Source of the DNA: Phytopseudomonas argentinensis
GTDB lineage: Bacteria; Pseudomonadota; Gammaproteobacteria; Pseudomonadales; Pseudomonadaceae
Assembly (NCBI RefSeq): GCF_900113905.1
Contig: NZ_FORC01000001.1
Span: forward strand, 1,176,060 to 1,240,059
Direction of reading: 5' to 3'
DNA: 64,000 nucleotides
The number at the start of each line of letters is the position of its first letter. The first letter of the stretch is position 1. The notes under the pieces are model-generated. The model saw only the letters and a list, made by a program, of their open reading frames with translations, was not told the origin of the DNA and ran no database searches. This document shows positions 35,686-45,575 of the stretch, one piece after another. Made by a program: the position numbers and the translations under genes.

Positions 35686-37365
35686 ATGTTTCGCCTCGCG
35701 CCGTTGGCCCTGACCCTTGCTCTCACCGCCTGCGGCCAAAGCACTCAACTCCTTCCTCCCGATGCCATCCTGCCCGACGGTTCGCGCTATCACGGCACGG
35801 TCGTCGAAGGCCTGCTGCAGGGCGAAGGGCGCCTCGACTATCCCGATGGCAGCCGCTATGTCGGGCACTTCGTCGACGGTCAGCGTCAGGGTGCTGGAGA
35901 GTGGCAAGGCGCCGATGGCGAGCATTACGTCGGCGAGTTCGCCGCCGGCCGCTATCACGGCGAGGGCACCCTGAACAAAGCCAATGGCAGCCGCTACAGC
36001 GGCGGCTTCCGCGAGGGCCAGTTCAGCGGCGAAGGGGTGCTGGAGGAAGCCGGGCAAACCTATCGAGGGCAGTTCCGTGCCGGCCGCTTTCACGGCTTCG
36101 GCATTCTCGAGCAGGCCGATGGCAGCCGCTTCCAGGGCGTTTTCGCCAAGGGCCTGCCAGGTGGCCAGGGCGTGCGCGAAGACGAACTGGGCAACCAGCT
36201 TTCCGGCCACTTCGTCGGCGGCCAGCTCAAGGGCGCCGGCAGCTACCGGGGCAGCGAGGGTGACAGCTACGACGGCGAACTCAAGGACAGCCTGTTCCAT
36301 GGCAAGGGCCGTTACCAGAGCGCCAGCGGCGAGGCCTGGAGCGGCACCTTTGCCGAGGGCGCCCTCACCGGCAAAGGCGAATACCGTGGCACCGATGGCA
36401 GCCGCTATACGGGGCAATTCCGCGACTGGCGCTACCAGGGCGAAGGCCATCTGCAACAGGCCGACGGCAGCCGTTATGACGGCCAGTTCGTCCATGGCCA
36501 GTTCAACGGCCAGGGCACTCTGGTCTCCGCTGACGGCACGCGGCAGCAAGGCACCTGGCGCCGCGGGCTGCGGGTGCGCGACGAGCATGGCCAGGCACTG
36601 CCTGACCCGCTGGAAATCGGCCTGCTGGAGCAGCGCGGACTGCTCGACAAGGCCATCGCCGCGCTGCCAGCATCCACACCGCGCGGCGAACTCTATGCCC
36701 TGACCCTGGCCGGTGACGGCAAGCAGAGCGTTTTCCTGCGCGAGGCCGACTACGTGGCCGACCTGCTCACCAAGCGCTTTTCCGCATACGGCCGCATCAC
36801 CCTGGCCAACCACCGCGATCACCTGGCCGATCGCCCCCTGGCGACCCGCGAGAACCTGCGCCGCGCGGTGCAGGCCATCGCCGAACGCAGCGGGCCGGAA
36901 GACCTGGTGTTCATCTACCTGACCAGCCACGGCTCGCGTACCCATGAGCTGAACCTGGATCAGCCGCGCCTGCAGCTCGCCGACCTGCCCGCCAGTGATC
37001 TGGCCGATCTGCTCGAGCCCCTCGCCGAGCGCCACAAGGTGGTGGTGATTTCCGCCTGCTATTCGGGCGGTTTCATCCCGGCCCTGAAGGACGACAAGAC
37101 CCTGCTGATGACCGCAGCCCGCGCCGACCGGGTGTCATTCGGCTGCTCCGAGGAGGCCGACTTCACCTACTTCGGCCGCGCCCTGTTCGCCGAAGCGCTG
37201 CAGCAGACCAGCGATCTGCAGGAGGCGTTCGAACTGGCCCGCACGGCGGTGGCCGAACGCGAGCAGGCCGATGGCTTCGAGCCGTCCGAACCGCAGATCT
37301 GGGCGCCTGGCGCGGTGCTCGAGCACTGGAATGCGTTGCGCCAGGTGCGCAGCGAAGCGCCTTGA
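35686..37365 (+). CDS. MORN-repeat lipoprotein with C13 (legumain/caspase-like) peptidase domain
   Basis: The 559-residue precursor has a lipoprotein signal (MFRLAPLALTLALTACG, Cys at residue 16). Residues about 28-300 are twelve 23-residue MORN repeats of the form A-DGSRYxGxFxxGxxxGxGxLxx, the last one degenerate. Residues about 310-545 form a peptidase C13-type domain: a catalytic His in FIYLTSHGSR near 415 and a catalytic Cys in VVISACYSGGF near 455. It should be anchored to the outer membrane facing the periplasm or surface. The substrate is unknown. The repeats make short direct repeats in the DNA (GATGGCAGCCGCTA and variants). Confidence 0.88.
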   Translation: MFRLAPLALTLALTACGQSTQLLPPDAILPDGSRYHGTVVEGLLQGEGRLDYPDGSRYVGHFVDGQRQGAGEWQGADGEHYVGEFAAGRYHGEGTLNKANGSRYSGGFREGQFSGEGVLEEAGQTYRGQFRAGRFHGFGILEQADGSRFQGVFAKGLPGGQGVREDELGNQLSGHFVGGQLKGAGSYRGSEGDSYDGELKDSLFHGKGRYQSASGEAWSGTFAEGALTGKGEYRGTDGSRYTGQFRDWRYQGEGHLQQADGSRYDGQFVHGQFNGQGTLVSADGTRQQGTWRRGLRVRDEHGQALPDPLEIGLLEQRGLLDKAIAALPASTPRGELYALTLAGDGKQSVFLREADYVADLLTKRFSAYGRITLANHRDHLADRPLATRENLRRAVQAIAERSGPEDLVFIYLTSHGSRTHELNLDQPRLQLADLPASDLADLLEPLAERHKVVVISACYSGGFIPALKDDKTLLMTAARADRVSFGCSEEADFTYFGRALFAEALQQTSDLQEAFELARTAVAEREQADGFEPSEPQIWAPGAVLEHWNALRQVRSEAP

Positions 37366-37423
37366 ACGATAAATCGGCGATTGACCTCTAAACTACACAG
37401 TGAATAGCAGTCGAGGATCGACC

Positions 37424-38065
37424 ATGTATCTGACTCCCCAGCACATTCTTCTGGCAGGCGCTTCGGGCATGACCGGCGAACACCTGCTGGATCGCCTGCT
37501 CAACGAACCCACCGTCGAGCGCGTGCTGGCCCCGAGTCGCAAGCCGCTGGCCGAACACCCCCACCTGAAAAACCCGGTCGGCGAACTGCTCGACCTGCTG
37601 CCCGCCCTCAGTGGCCCGGTGCACACCGCGTTCTGCTGCCTGGGCAGTACCATCAAGCAGGCCGGTTCCCAGGAAGCCTTTCGCGCCGTCGATCACGACC
37701 TGGTGCTGGCCTTCGCCGCCCGGGCCCGGGAGCTGGGCGCGCGGCACCTGCTGGTGGTCAGCGCCATCGGCGCCGACGCGAATTCTTCGGTGTTCTATAA
37801 CCGCACCAAGGGGCAGACCGAGGAAGCGCTCAAGGCCCAGGGCTGGCCGCAACTGACCATTGCCCGCCCGTCCCTGCTGCTCGGCCCGCGCAACGAGTTT
37901 CGCCTTGGTGAACGGCTGGCCGCGCCCTTGCTGCGCTGGCTGCCGGGCAAGCACCGCGCCATCGATGTAACGGCCCTGGCCCGTGCCCTGTGGCGCCTGG
38001 CCCTGGAGGAAGGCGAAGGGCTGCGCATCGTCGAGTCCGACGAGTTGCGGCGCCTGGGGCGCTAA
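37424..38065 (+). CDS. NAD(P)-binding atypical SDR protein (HIM1/TIP30-like)
   Basis: The 213-residue protein has an N-terminal Rossmann motif [19 protein letters not shown], the segment [49 protein letters not shown] and the YNRTKG motif equivalent to YxxxK, as in oxidoreductases with the HTATIP2 fold. The substrate is not predictable. The ATG at 37424 follows GAGGA. It lies 58 bases after the MORN gene and ends in a terminator shared with the convergent transporter. Confidence 0.85.
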   Translation: MYLTPQHILLAGASGMTGEHLLDRLLNEPTVERVLAPSRKPLAEHPHLKNPVGELLDLLPALSGPVHTAFCCLGSTIKQAGSQEAFRAVDHDLVLAFAARARELGARHLLVVSAIGADANSSVFYNRTKGQTEEALKAQGWPQLTIARPSLLLGPRNEFRLGERLAAPLLRWLPGKHRAIDVTALARALWRLALEEGEGLRIVESDELRRLGR

Positions 38066-38069
38066 CAAA

Positions 38070-38092
38070 AAAGGCGCCGTCACGGCGCCTTT
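38070..38092. terminator. Terminator between SDR gene and CitMHS transporter
   Basis: AAAGGCGCCG-TCA-CGGCGCCTTT forms a 10-bp stem with a 3-base loop and flanking A-tract (38067-38072). It overlaps the very end of the convergent transporter gene. Confidence 0.85.
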
Positions 38093-38097
38093 CTCGT

Positions 38098-39456
38098 TCA
38101 GAACAGGCCGAGCAGGCCTGCAACGCCGAGCATCAGCAGCGAGAACAGCCACATCCACCAGAACGAGTAGCGGATGTGCTTGCCCATCTCCAGGCGGGCC
38201 AGGCCCAGCGCCAGCCACAGCGCCGGTGAGAAGGGGCTGATAAAGGTGCCGATGATATTGCCGATCATCAGCGCGTAGACCACGCTGGCCGCTTCCACCC
38301 CGTGGCTTTCGACCACTTCCAGCACTACCGGCAACAGACCGAAGTAGTAGGCATCGGTGCTCAGCAGGAACTCCATCGGCAGGCCGAAGAAACCAAGAAT
38401 CAGGTGCAACTGGCCGACCATCGGCTCGGGCAGCACCTTGACCAGATCCTGGGCGATGGAGGTGAGCATGCCGGTACCGGCGAGAATGCCGAGCATCGAG
38501 CCGGCGGCGAGGATGATCATGCCCATGCTCAAGGCCGCGGGAGAATGGGCGGCCAGCAGTTTCATCTGCAGTTTGCCGTCCGGGTAGTTGATCAACAGGG
38601 CCACGCTCAGGCCGATCATGAACACATAGCCCGCCGGCAGGATGCCGGTGAACAGCGACACCAGCACCGCGAAAAACAAACCGGCGTTGAGCCACATGCG
38701 CCCGGGACGCTCGAGCGCACGCTCCTCGTCGCTGAGCGCACCCGGGTCGCCGATATGACCGCTCTCGCCATCCTCGATCAGCGTGCCGCCGGTTTGCGCG
38801 ATACGGCGCTGCTCGCGCCAGCCCAGCAAGGCCGCCATCGCCACCAGCAGCACTACGCCGACACCCTGCACGGCGAGCAGCGGTCGCCACAGTTCGGTGA
38901 CCTCGATGCCCGTTACCGCCGCCGAGCGGCCGAGCGGGCCGGCCCAGGGCACCATATTGAGAATGCCGGCGCCGATGGCCAGCAGCATCAGCATCAGGTA
39001 GGGGCTCATGCGCAACCTTTTGTAGAGCGGCAGCAGGGCCGGAATGGTCAGCAGGAAGGTGGTGGCGCCGGCGCCGTCCAGGTGGGCGAGCATGCCGATG
39101 ATCGCCGTGGCCACCGCCACCGCGATCACGTTGCCGCGGGTCAGCCTTACCATGAAACCGATGATCGGCCGGAACAGGCCGGTGTCCTGCATCACCCCGA
39201 AAAAGGTGATGGCGAAGATGAACATGGTGGCGATGCTGATGACTCGGCCAACGCCATCGGTAAAGAACACCGAGATTTCCGCCGGGCCGAAGCCGGCGCA
39301 GAAGGCGCCCAACAGCGGCACCATGATCAGGGGCAGAACGGGCGACATGCGCCCGCTAAGTAACAGGGCCACCAGGCAAACGATGGTCAACAGACCAATC
39401 AGAGTCAACAAACCGAACTCTCCTTCTTCTTGTTTAGTCGGTGCGGGCACAGACAC
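38098..39456 (-). CDS. CitMHS-family citrate/divalent-cation:proton symporter
   Basis: The 452-residue inner membrane protein contains about twelve hydrophobic segments (LLTLIGLLTIVCLVALLLSG, RVISIATMFIFAITFFGVM, MLAHLDGAGATTFLLTIPALLPLYKRL, MVPWAGPLGRSAAV). The HLDGAGATTFL and PWAGPLGR motifs are typical of CitMHS transporters that carry citrate complexed with Mg or Ca. No citrate-sensing two-component system or tricarballylate genes adjoin it, so the substrate remains a family-level inference. Confidence 0.88.
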   Translation of the reverse strand: MSVPAPTKQEEGEFGLLTLIGLLTIVCLVALLLSGRMSPVLPLIMVPLLGAFCAGFGPAEISVFFTDGVGRVISIATMFIFAITFFGVMQDTGLFRPIIGFMVRLTRGNVIAVAVATAIIGMLAHLDGAGATTFLLTIPALLPLYKRLRMSPYLMLMLLAIGAGILNMVPWAGPLGRSAAVTGIEVTELWRPLLAVQGVGVVLLVAMAALLGWREQRRIAQTGGTLIEDGESGHIGDPGALSDEERALERPGRMWLNAGLFFAVLVSLFTGILPAGYVFMIGLSVALLINYPDGKLQMKLLAAHSPAALSMGMIILAAGSMLGILAGTGMLTSIAQDLVKVLPEPMVGQLHLILGFFGLPMEFLLSTDAYYFGLLPVVLEVVESHGVEAASVVYALMIGNIIGTFISPFSPALWLALGLARLEMGKHIRYSFWWMWLFSLLMLGVAGLLGLF

Positions 39457-39606
39457 GAGGCGCGGACTCTAGAAAGCCAACCTTTCACGAACCTTTATGA
39501 TCGGCATCGCTAAGCTCATGATTTGTCAGTGAATATGTAGTAACGCGAGGTAACAGTTGCGCAGCCTTGCTAAGCTGGTGGCCTTGCCAACTAGCGGAGT
39601 TTCGTC

Positions 39607-40293
39607 ATGCCCTCGAACAAAACTGCCCTGATCATCGGTGCGTCACGTGGCATCGGCCTGGGCCTGGTGCGCCAGCTACACGGCGCGGGCTGGCAGGTGA
39701 CCGCCACGGTGCGCACCCCGGCACGCGCCACCGAGCTGCAGGCATTGCCCGGTGTGCAGATCGAATCACTGGATATCGATGACAGCGCTGCGCTGGATGC
39801 ACTGACGCAGCGTTTGCAGGGCCAGGTGTTCGACCTGCTGTTCGTCAACGCAGGGATCCTCGGCCCGGACCATCAGTCGGCTGCGCAAGCCACCGCCGCG
39901 GAGCTCGGTCAGCTGTTCATGACCAACGTGACGGCACCGATCCGCCTGGCCGAACGCCTGGTCGGCCAGCTGCGCCCACAGACCGGGGTGCTGGCCTTCA
40001 TGAGTTCGGGGCTGGGCAGCGTGGCCAACCCGGAAGGCAATAACCTGGCGCTGTACAAGGCCAGCAAGGCGGCGCTCAACTCGCTGACCAACAGCTTCGT
40101 CTGCCAATTGCCGGAACCGCGCCCGACCGTACTGTCACTGCATCCGGGCTGGGTGAAGACCGACATGGGCGGCGAAAACGCCATGGTCGAAGTGGCCGAT
40201 AGCTGCCGCGGCCTGATTGCCCAGGTTGAACGCTTCGCTGGCCAGGGCGGCCACCACTTCGTCGACTATCAGGGCCAGAAGATCGATTGGTAA
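39607..40293 (+). CDS. Short-chain dehydrogenase/reductase, C-factor-like
   Basis: The 228-residue protein has the classical SDR layout: TALIIGASRGIGLGLVRQL (TGxxxGxG-type cofactor loop), the FVNAGI variant of NNAG, Ser in AFMSSGLGSV, YKASKAALN (YxxxK near residue 155) and HPGWVKTDMGG. The last motif and length fit the C-factor/sniffer group. The ATG is preceded by GCGGAG. Its substrate is unknown. Confidence 0.9.
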   Translation: MPSNKTALIIGASRGIGLGLVRQLHGAGWQVTATVRTPARATELQALPGVQIESLDIDDSAALDALTQRLQGQVFDLLFVNAGILGPDHQSAAQATAAELGQLFMTNVTAPIRLAERLVGQLRPQTGVLAFMSSGLGSVANPEGNNLALYKASKAALNSLTNSFVCQLPEPRPTVLSLHPGWVKTDMGGENAMVEVADSCRGLIAQVERFAGQGGHHFVDYQGQKIDW

Positions 40294-40330
40294 GGGGCTG
40301 CGGATAGCTTGCGATTAAGGGTGCGGCTTG

Positions 40331-40346
40331 ATGGGCTAGCGCCCAT
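40331..40346. repeat. Short dispersed hairpin behind the SDR gene
   Basis: ATGGGC-TAGC-GCCCAT is followed by CCTAC; the wider pattern GATGGGCTAGCGCCCATCCTAC resembles the GTAGGATGGG-type repeats common in pseudomonads. It could serve as a weak 3-prime stem for the SDR mRNA. Confidence 0.5.
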
Positions 40347-40380
40347 CCTACGACTCTAGTTAAGTTAGTTAGTAGAGTCT

Positions 40381-40515
40381 GAAAACCTAGACGAGGCAGC
40401 CAGCGCAAGGCAAAAGCAGGCGAGAAAGCGGAGTGTACTTTTGTACATGAGCATTTCGACCGGGCTGGCGACCCAGTCTGCTTTTAACGCAGCGATGGCA
40501 ACGCAGGTAGTTTTC
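40381..40515 (-). repeat. Long palindromic repeat, copy 3 (behind the cation antiporter)
   Basis: This 135-base imperfect palindrome begins 8 bases after the antiporter stop. The ends are GAAAACCTAGACGAGGC and, inverted, GAAAACTACCTGCGTTGCC. The core has GCAAGGCAAAAGCAGGCGAG, AAGCGGAGTGTAC, a GTAC..GTAC loop, GAGCATTTCGA and GCTTTTAACGCAG, the same order and orientation as copies 2 and 4. Confidence 0.85.
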
Positions 40516-40523
40516 TTGGCCCG

Positions 40524-41618
40524 TTAAAGCCCCAGCATCGCCAACATGATGAAGGTGGCGAACAGCACGAAGTGGGTCATCCCCTCGATGGCGTTGGTCT
40601 CGCCATCATTGAGGTTGATGGCGCAGACGATCAGGGTGATGAACACCATCACCGTCTGCACCGGGGTCATGGCCATCTGGAACGGCTGACCGCTGTACAG
40701 CGCCATGGCCTCCATCACCGGCACGGTAAGGATCACCGTCGACAGCGACGCACCCAGGGCGATATTGACCACCGACTGCATGCGGTTGGCCAGCGCCGCC
40801 CGCAAGGCGGTGAGGATCTCCGGCGCAGCGGAAATGCCTGCGACCACGATGGCAGTCAGCACCGGGGGCGCGCCGGTGCCTTCCAGGCCGACATCCAGGG
40901 CCAGGGACATCACCTCGGCCAGCACGCCGATGACGATCACCCCGAACACCAGCACGCCGATCGACCAGGCCACGTTGACCTGGGACGCGTCCTCGCCATG
41001 CCCCTCGCCGCCGCGGTGCTTCTTTTCCGGGTAGCTGTAGCTGAAAAAGTAGCTGTGCGGGCCGACCTGCATGCGCAGGAACACCGCGTAGAGCACCAGC
41101 ATGGCGCCGATGGTGAACATCGAATACGCCTTCCAGTCCGACTCGGGAATGAATTCGGGCACCACCATGGAAATGCCCATGGCGGTGAGAATCATCACGC
41201 TGTAGCTGCGTGCCGAGTCGTCGTTGTAGGACTGCTCGCCATGTTTGAGGCCGCCCATCAGCGCGGCCAGGCCAAGGATGCCGTTGATATCAAGCATCAC
41301 CGCCGAGTAGATGGTGTCGCGTACCAGGGTCGGCGAGGCCTGGTTGCTCATCATGATTGCCAGGATCACCACCTCGACCAGCACCGCCGACAGGGTGAGG
41401 ATCATGGTGCCGTAAGGATCACCGACCCGTTCGGCCAGTTGCTCGGCATGGTGTGCGACGCGCAACGAGGCGCAGACGATGGCGGCGATCAGCGCCAAGG
41501 CACCGCCCAGCGCGATGGCCTGGCCGTGACCGAGCAAGGCATGCTCCATCGGCAGGGCGATCAGGGCGGCGAGCACGGCCAGCAGCAGCCAGTATTCCTG
41601 CTTGATGGCATTGAACAT
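40524..41618 (-). CDS. Ca2+/cation:proton antiporter (ChaA/CaCA family)
   Basis: The 364-residue inner membrane protein has about eleven hydrophobic segments and two CaCA alpha-repeats: GDPYGTMILTLSAVLVEVVILAIMMSN near residue 66 and VAGISAAPEILTALRAALANRMQSVVNIALGAS near residue 260, each carrying the acidic residue used for cation binding. The His- and acid-rich loop (KKHRGGEGHGEDASQ) faces the cytoplasm or forms a sensor loop. It should export Ca2+, or Na+/K+, in exchange for protons. A palindromic repeat follows the stop codon. Confidence 0.9.
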   Translation of the reverse strand: MFNAIKQEYWLLLAVLAALIALPMEHALLGHGQAIALGGALALIAAIVCASLRVAHHAEQLAERVGDPYGTMILTLSAVLVEVVILAIMMSNQASPTLVRDTIYSAVMLDINGILGLAALMGGLKHGEQSYNDDSARSYSVMILTAMGISMVVPEFIPESDWKAYSMFTIGAMLVLYAVFLRMQVGPHSYFFSYSYPEKKHRGGEGHGEDASQVNVAWSIGVLVFGVIVIGVLAEVMSLALDVGLEGTGAPPVLTAIVVAGISAAPEILTALRAALANRMQSVVNIALGASLSTVILTVPVMEAMALYSGQPFQMAMTPVQTVMVFITLIVCAINLNDGETNAIEGMTHFVLFATFIMLAMLGL

Positions 41619-41699
41619 GGATGATTCCTTTCAGAGCGGTGAGAGCGATCCTGCTCCGACTGCAACATCCTGTAAATGATTCCAACCACTTACCGTTGA

Positions 41700-42722
<1,023 letters not shown>

Positions 42723-42729
42723 AACGCCG

Positions 42730-42810
42730 GTAGCCTGGGTACCGCTGCGCTCAACCCAGGCTACGGTAGATCGACCGGTTGTAGGGTGGATGACGCTTCA
42801 CCCATCCACC
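42730..42810. repeat. Two dispersed hairpin repeats behind the deaminase gene
   Basis: GTAGCCTGGGT and ACCCAGGCTAC (42730-42740/42754-42764) form an 11-bp stem around a CGCTGCGCTCA loop. GTAGGGTGGATG-ACGCTT-CACCCATCCACC follows (42781-42810). The second is related in its GTAGGGTGG start to the three units at 47.9-48.2 kb. Both types are familiar as dispersed intergenic repeats in pseudomonads and other gammaproteobacteria. Confidence 0.65.
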
Positions 42811-42839
42811 ACGCCGTGGTTTTCAGAATTACCGCATCG

Positions 42840-43130
42840 CTTGTATGTCCGGTTCCGCTCTAACGAGCGGGTTCCTTTTGGCATTGCCCCAAAAGGAACC
42901 AAAAGGTCTAGCCCCGACATCCGGCCCCGGCTTCGCCGTGGTTCCCTCGCTACATCGTTGCTCCGAGGGCCCGCCGCGAAGGGCCATCCCTGGCCCATCG
43001 CGGCTCTCGCGGCATCCATGCCGCTCAACCCTCTACGCAACGATTCCACTCGGCCTTCTGAAGGGGCAATTGATGTCGTCTGCGAGCCTTGTGGAAGAAA
43101 GCACCTCAGAGCGGCACAGCGAAGCCCCTA
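42840..43130. repeat. Dispersed intergenic element with a translated-looking core
   Basis: The left end is a 12-bp perfect stem, GGTTCCTTTTGG with its complement (42871-42882/42890-42901). In one + frame the following DNA reads PKGTKRSSPDIRPRLRRG, LRGPAAKGHPWPIAALAASM and PLNPLRNDSTRPSEG, peptide strings I recall from many spurious small ORFs across pseudomonads and xanthomonads. I therefore read it as a repeat family, not a gene. The rest of the 42.7-43.1 kb gap shows no supported gene. Confidence 0.6.
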
Positions 43131-43141
43131 ATACCAGGGCA

Positions 43142-43621
43142 TCAATGCCCCTTATGCTCATGGCCACCTTCCGCCGCGGGCTCATCCTTCTGCACCGCCA
43201 CCTCGACCGTCACTGCTCCGGCCTTTTCGAAGGTCAGGGTCAGCGGGAAGCGGTCGCCGGCCTGGGCCTGCTGCTTCAGGTTGAACAGCATCACGTGGTA
43301 GCCCATGGGCGCGAACTTCACTTCGCCGCCGGCGGGAATCACCACGTTGTGCACCTGCTGCATCTTCATCAGGCCGCCTACATGGGCGTGCTCGTGGATC
43401 TCCGCCTTGCCGGCCACCGGCGTCTCCACGGTGAGCAGACGGTCATCCGCATCGCCCTTGTTGTGCACCACGAAATAGGCGGCGGCCGTCGGCGCTACCG
43501 GCGGCATTTCCCGCGACCAGGGGTGGTCGATATGCAGTTGGCCAACTTCATATTCGTGGGCGTTGGCCAGCAGGCTGGTGGCCAGCAGTGCAGCGCTCAG
43601 AACCAGTTTCTTCAGGGTCAT
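43142..43621 (-). CDS. Periplasmic copper chaperone PCu(A)C
   Basis: The 159-residue precursor has a signal peptide (MTLKKLVLSAALLATSLLANA) and the PCu(A)C cupredoxin-like fold with the Cu(I)-binding set of His and Met residues: IHEHAHVGGLMKMQQV and FAPMGYHVMLFNL, matching H(M)X10MX21HXM. A His-rich tail, EGGHEHKGH, may add metal sites. Such proteins deliver copper to cytochrome oxidase or take part in uptake. It is the last gene of a PepSY-TM/DUF2946 cluster. Confidence 0.93.
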   Translation of the reverse strand: MTLKKLVLSAALLATSLLANAHEYEVGQLHIDHPWSREMPPVAPTAAAYFVVHNKGDADDRLLTVETPVAGKAEIHEHAHVGGLMKMQQVHNVVIPAGGEVKFAPMGYHVMLFNLKQQAQAGDRFPLTLTFEKAGAVTVEVAVQKDEPAAEGGHEHKGH

Positions 43622-43679
43622 GGTGCATCTCCTTCAATCGAATTCGGTTGTCTCGGCCGCCACGGGTGCGGCCGGTTAT

Positions 43680-45047
43680 CTAGGCCAGGCGCCGGGCGGC
43701 AAGGCGTGAGAGCAGCAGGTAATCCAGCGCCCAGATCATCAGCAGCGAGGCGCCGACCAGCGGAAACAGCACGCCCAGGCCGATCATGATCGCCACGCCA
43801 ACCTTCCAGCGCGGCAGGTCATGGCGCAGCGGCGGCACGCCGAGGCTGCCGCTGGGCCGACGCTTCCACCACATGATCAGGCCGCTGACCGAGCTGAGCA
43901 GAATCATCAGGCACACGAACAGGATGAACAGCTGATGGGGCAGGCCGTAGAGCTTGCCCTGGTGAAGCATCACGCCACTCTCGACGGCCCGCGCCGCCAG
44001 GCCATAGTCGGCCCAGCGCACGTCTGCCAGCACCGCGGCGCTGTATTGGTCGACATGCAGAGTGGCATCGTTGCGCGGGTCATCGGCGAACACCGAGATG
44101 GTATAGACCCCGGTCGGCGTGCTCGGAAAGCTGATGCTATAGCCCGGATGCACCCCGCGCTCGCTGGCGATATCCACCACCTGCTGCAGGCCCACGGTCG
44201 GGTTGGCGGTAGAGGCCGGCGCGGCCCCGCCATTGTGCGCGGCGTGCGGATCGGACTCGGGCAGCGGGGTGTTCTCCAGCGCCCAGGGCACGGTCTGCTT
44301 GTGGCTCAGGTTGAGCTCGCCGGCTTGGCGATCCGAGGTTGGCACCTGATCCCACATGGCTGCCGGAAAATGATTCCAGGCGCCGGCGAACTGCTTGCCC
44401 CAGAAACCCGTCCAGGTCATGCCGGTAAGCAGCATGAACAGCAGCAGCAAAGCGCCCCAGAAACCGGTAACGGCATGCAGGTCGCGCCAGAACAGCCGGC
44501 CACGGGCTGACAGGCGTGGCCACAACACGCCAGCGCCAACGCCGCGCCCGCGCGGCCACCACAGGTACAGTCCGGACACCACCAGCACCACGCCCCATCC
44601 GGCAGCCAGTTCGATCAATCGATCCCCCGGCGTGCCGATCAGCAGGTCGGCATGCACCGCACGGGCCAGAGCCTGCAGGTTGTCATGGGCATCCTGGGTA
44701 CCGAGGATGGCGCCCCCGTAAGGGTCGACGAACACGTTGCGGGTGCGCTCGCCGACCTTCACCACGAACTGGGCACTACTGTTGGCGTCCACCGGCGGCA
44801 GGTACTTGCCGATGCTGCCCTGGGGATAAACCGCTTGGACCCGGCCGAGCATCTCGTCAGCGGTCAGCTGCTGCCCCGAAGCCTCGACCTGCAGCAGGTC
44901 GGCGTACATCAGCTGATCGAGCTGCGGTTTGAACAGGTAGATGATGCCGGTCAGTGACAGCATGATCATGAAGGGAATGACGAACAGGCCGGCATAGAAA
45001 TGCCAGCGCCAGGCCAGGTTGTAGAACGAGGGGGTCGAGTTTTTCAT
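43680..45047 (-). CDS. PepSY-associated transmembrane protein (PiuB-like reductase family)
   Basis: The 455-residue inner membrane protein has an N-terminal helix (YAGLFVIPFMIMLSLTGIIYLF), a periplasmic PepSY region (QAVYPQGSIGKYLPP, VFVDPYGGAILG), and further helices including GWGVVLVVSGLYLWWPRG, FWGALLLLFMLLTGMTWTGFWG and the pair near the C-terminus. Conserved membrane His residues (WRWHFYAG, LHAVTGFWG, AVHADLL) may hold haem. Relatives act in iron or copper reduction at the inner membrane. I use the ATG at 45047; another at 45068 would add seven residues. Confidence 0.88.
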   Translation of the reverse strand: MKNSTPSFYNLAWRWHFYAGLFVIPFMIMLSLTGIIYLFKPQLDQLMYADLLQVEASGQQLTADEMLGRVQAVYPQGSIGKYLPPVDANSSAQFVVKVGERTRNVFVDPYGGAILGTQDAHDNLQALARAVHADLLIGTPGDRLIELAAGWGVVLVVSGLYLWWPRGRGVGAGVLWPRLSARGRLFWRDLHAVTGFWGALLLLFMLLTGMTWTGFWGKQFAGAWNHFPAAMWDQVPTSDRQAGELNLSHKQTVPWALENTPLPESDPHAAHNGGAAPASTANPTVGLQQVVDIASERGVHPGYSISFPSTPTGVYTISVFADDPRNDATLHVDQYSAAVLADVRWADYGLAARAVESGVMLHQGKLYGLPHQLFILFVCLMILLSSVSGLIMWWKRRPSGSLGVPPLRHDLPRWKVGVAIMIGLGVLFPLVGASLLMIWALDYLLLSRLAARRLA

Positions 45048-45121
45048 GTGGAGCCCGATCTTGTGCATAGGCGAATTGCCGGCAGCGCCAAGCGCGCTAC
45101 AGGCAACGACAAGGAAGCGAA

Positions 45122-45517
45122 TCAGGCGATAAAGGGTGAGGCGCGGGGGTTGGCCGAGGGCCAGAGGTAACGAACCGCCCCGCCGGGCTCGGCGCTGGGG
45201 CGTAGGATGCCAGGGCGCTGCCGTGGCAGCAGCCCGAGCAGGCCGAAGAAGGCCGCCAGAGCCAGGGCGACGAAGGTGGAGCACAGCGGGCAACCGGAAC
45301 CCAGCAATGGCATCGGCGTACTTGAGCCCGTGCCGCCCATGTCCATCGCGACGCTGCCACTTGCGCTGGCATCCAGGCCGCAATAGCCGCCGTCCATGCC
45401 GCTGAGCTGCAGGCCAGTCATCTGCCCATGGCTGACCGCACAGGCGAGCGCGCTGAACAGGACGCTGAAATACAGCACCCAGGCGAGCAACGAGCGATCA
45501 GAGCGGGACAGGTTCAT
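45122..45517 (-). CDS. DUF2946 protein
   Basis: The 131-residue protein has an N-terminal membrane helix (LAWVLYFSVLFSALACAVSHGQM), a central Cys pair in LGSGCPLCSTF and a second helix (VALALAAFFGLLGLL), the DUF2946 layout. DUF2946 genes repeatedly neighbour copper-transport genes, and here PepSY-TM and PCu(A)C follow on the same strand, so a role in copper handling is inferred. It begins 58 bases after the LysR gene at 45576. Confidence 0.85.
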   Translation of the reverse strand: MNLSRSDRSLLAWVLYFSVLFSALACAVSHGQMTGLQLSGMDGGYCGLDASASGSVAMDMGGTGSSTPMPLLGSGCPLCSTFVALALAAFFGLLGLLPRQRPGILRPSAEPGGAVRYLWPSANPRASPFIA

Positions 45518-45575
45518 GGCTGGCGATTTTAGGGGCAGTGGCGGTAATCGGGCTGTGGTGGATTGCCGCAGCAGC

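Noticed and set aside
35764..36600. Regularly spaced short direct repeats, at first glance CRISPR-like
   Set aside because: The 69-base period equals 23 codons and encodes the MORN repeats; there are no conserved repeats with unique spacers and no cas genes.
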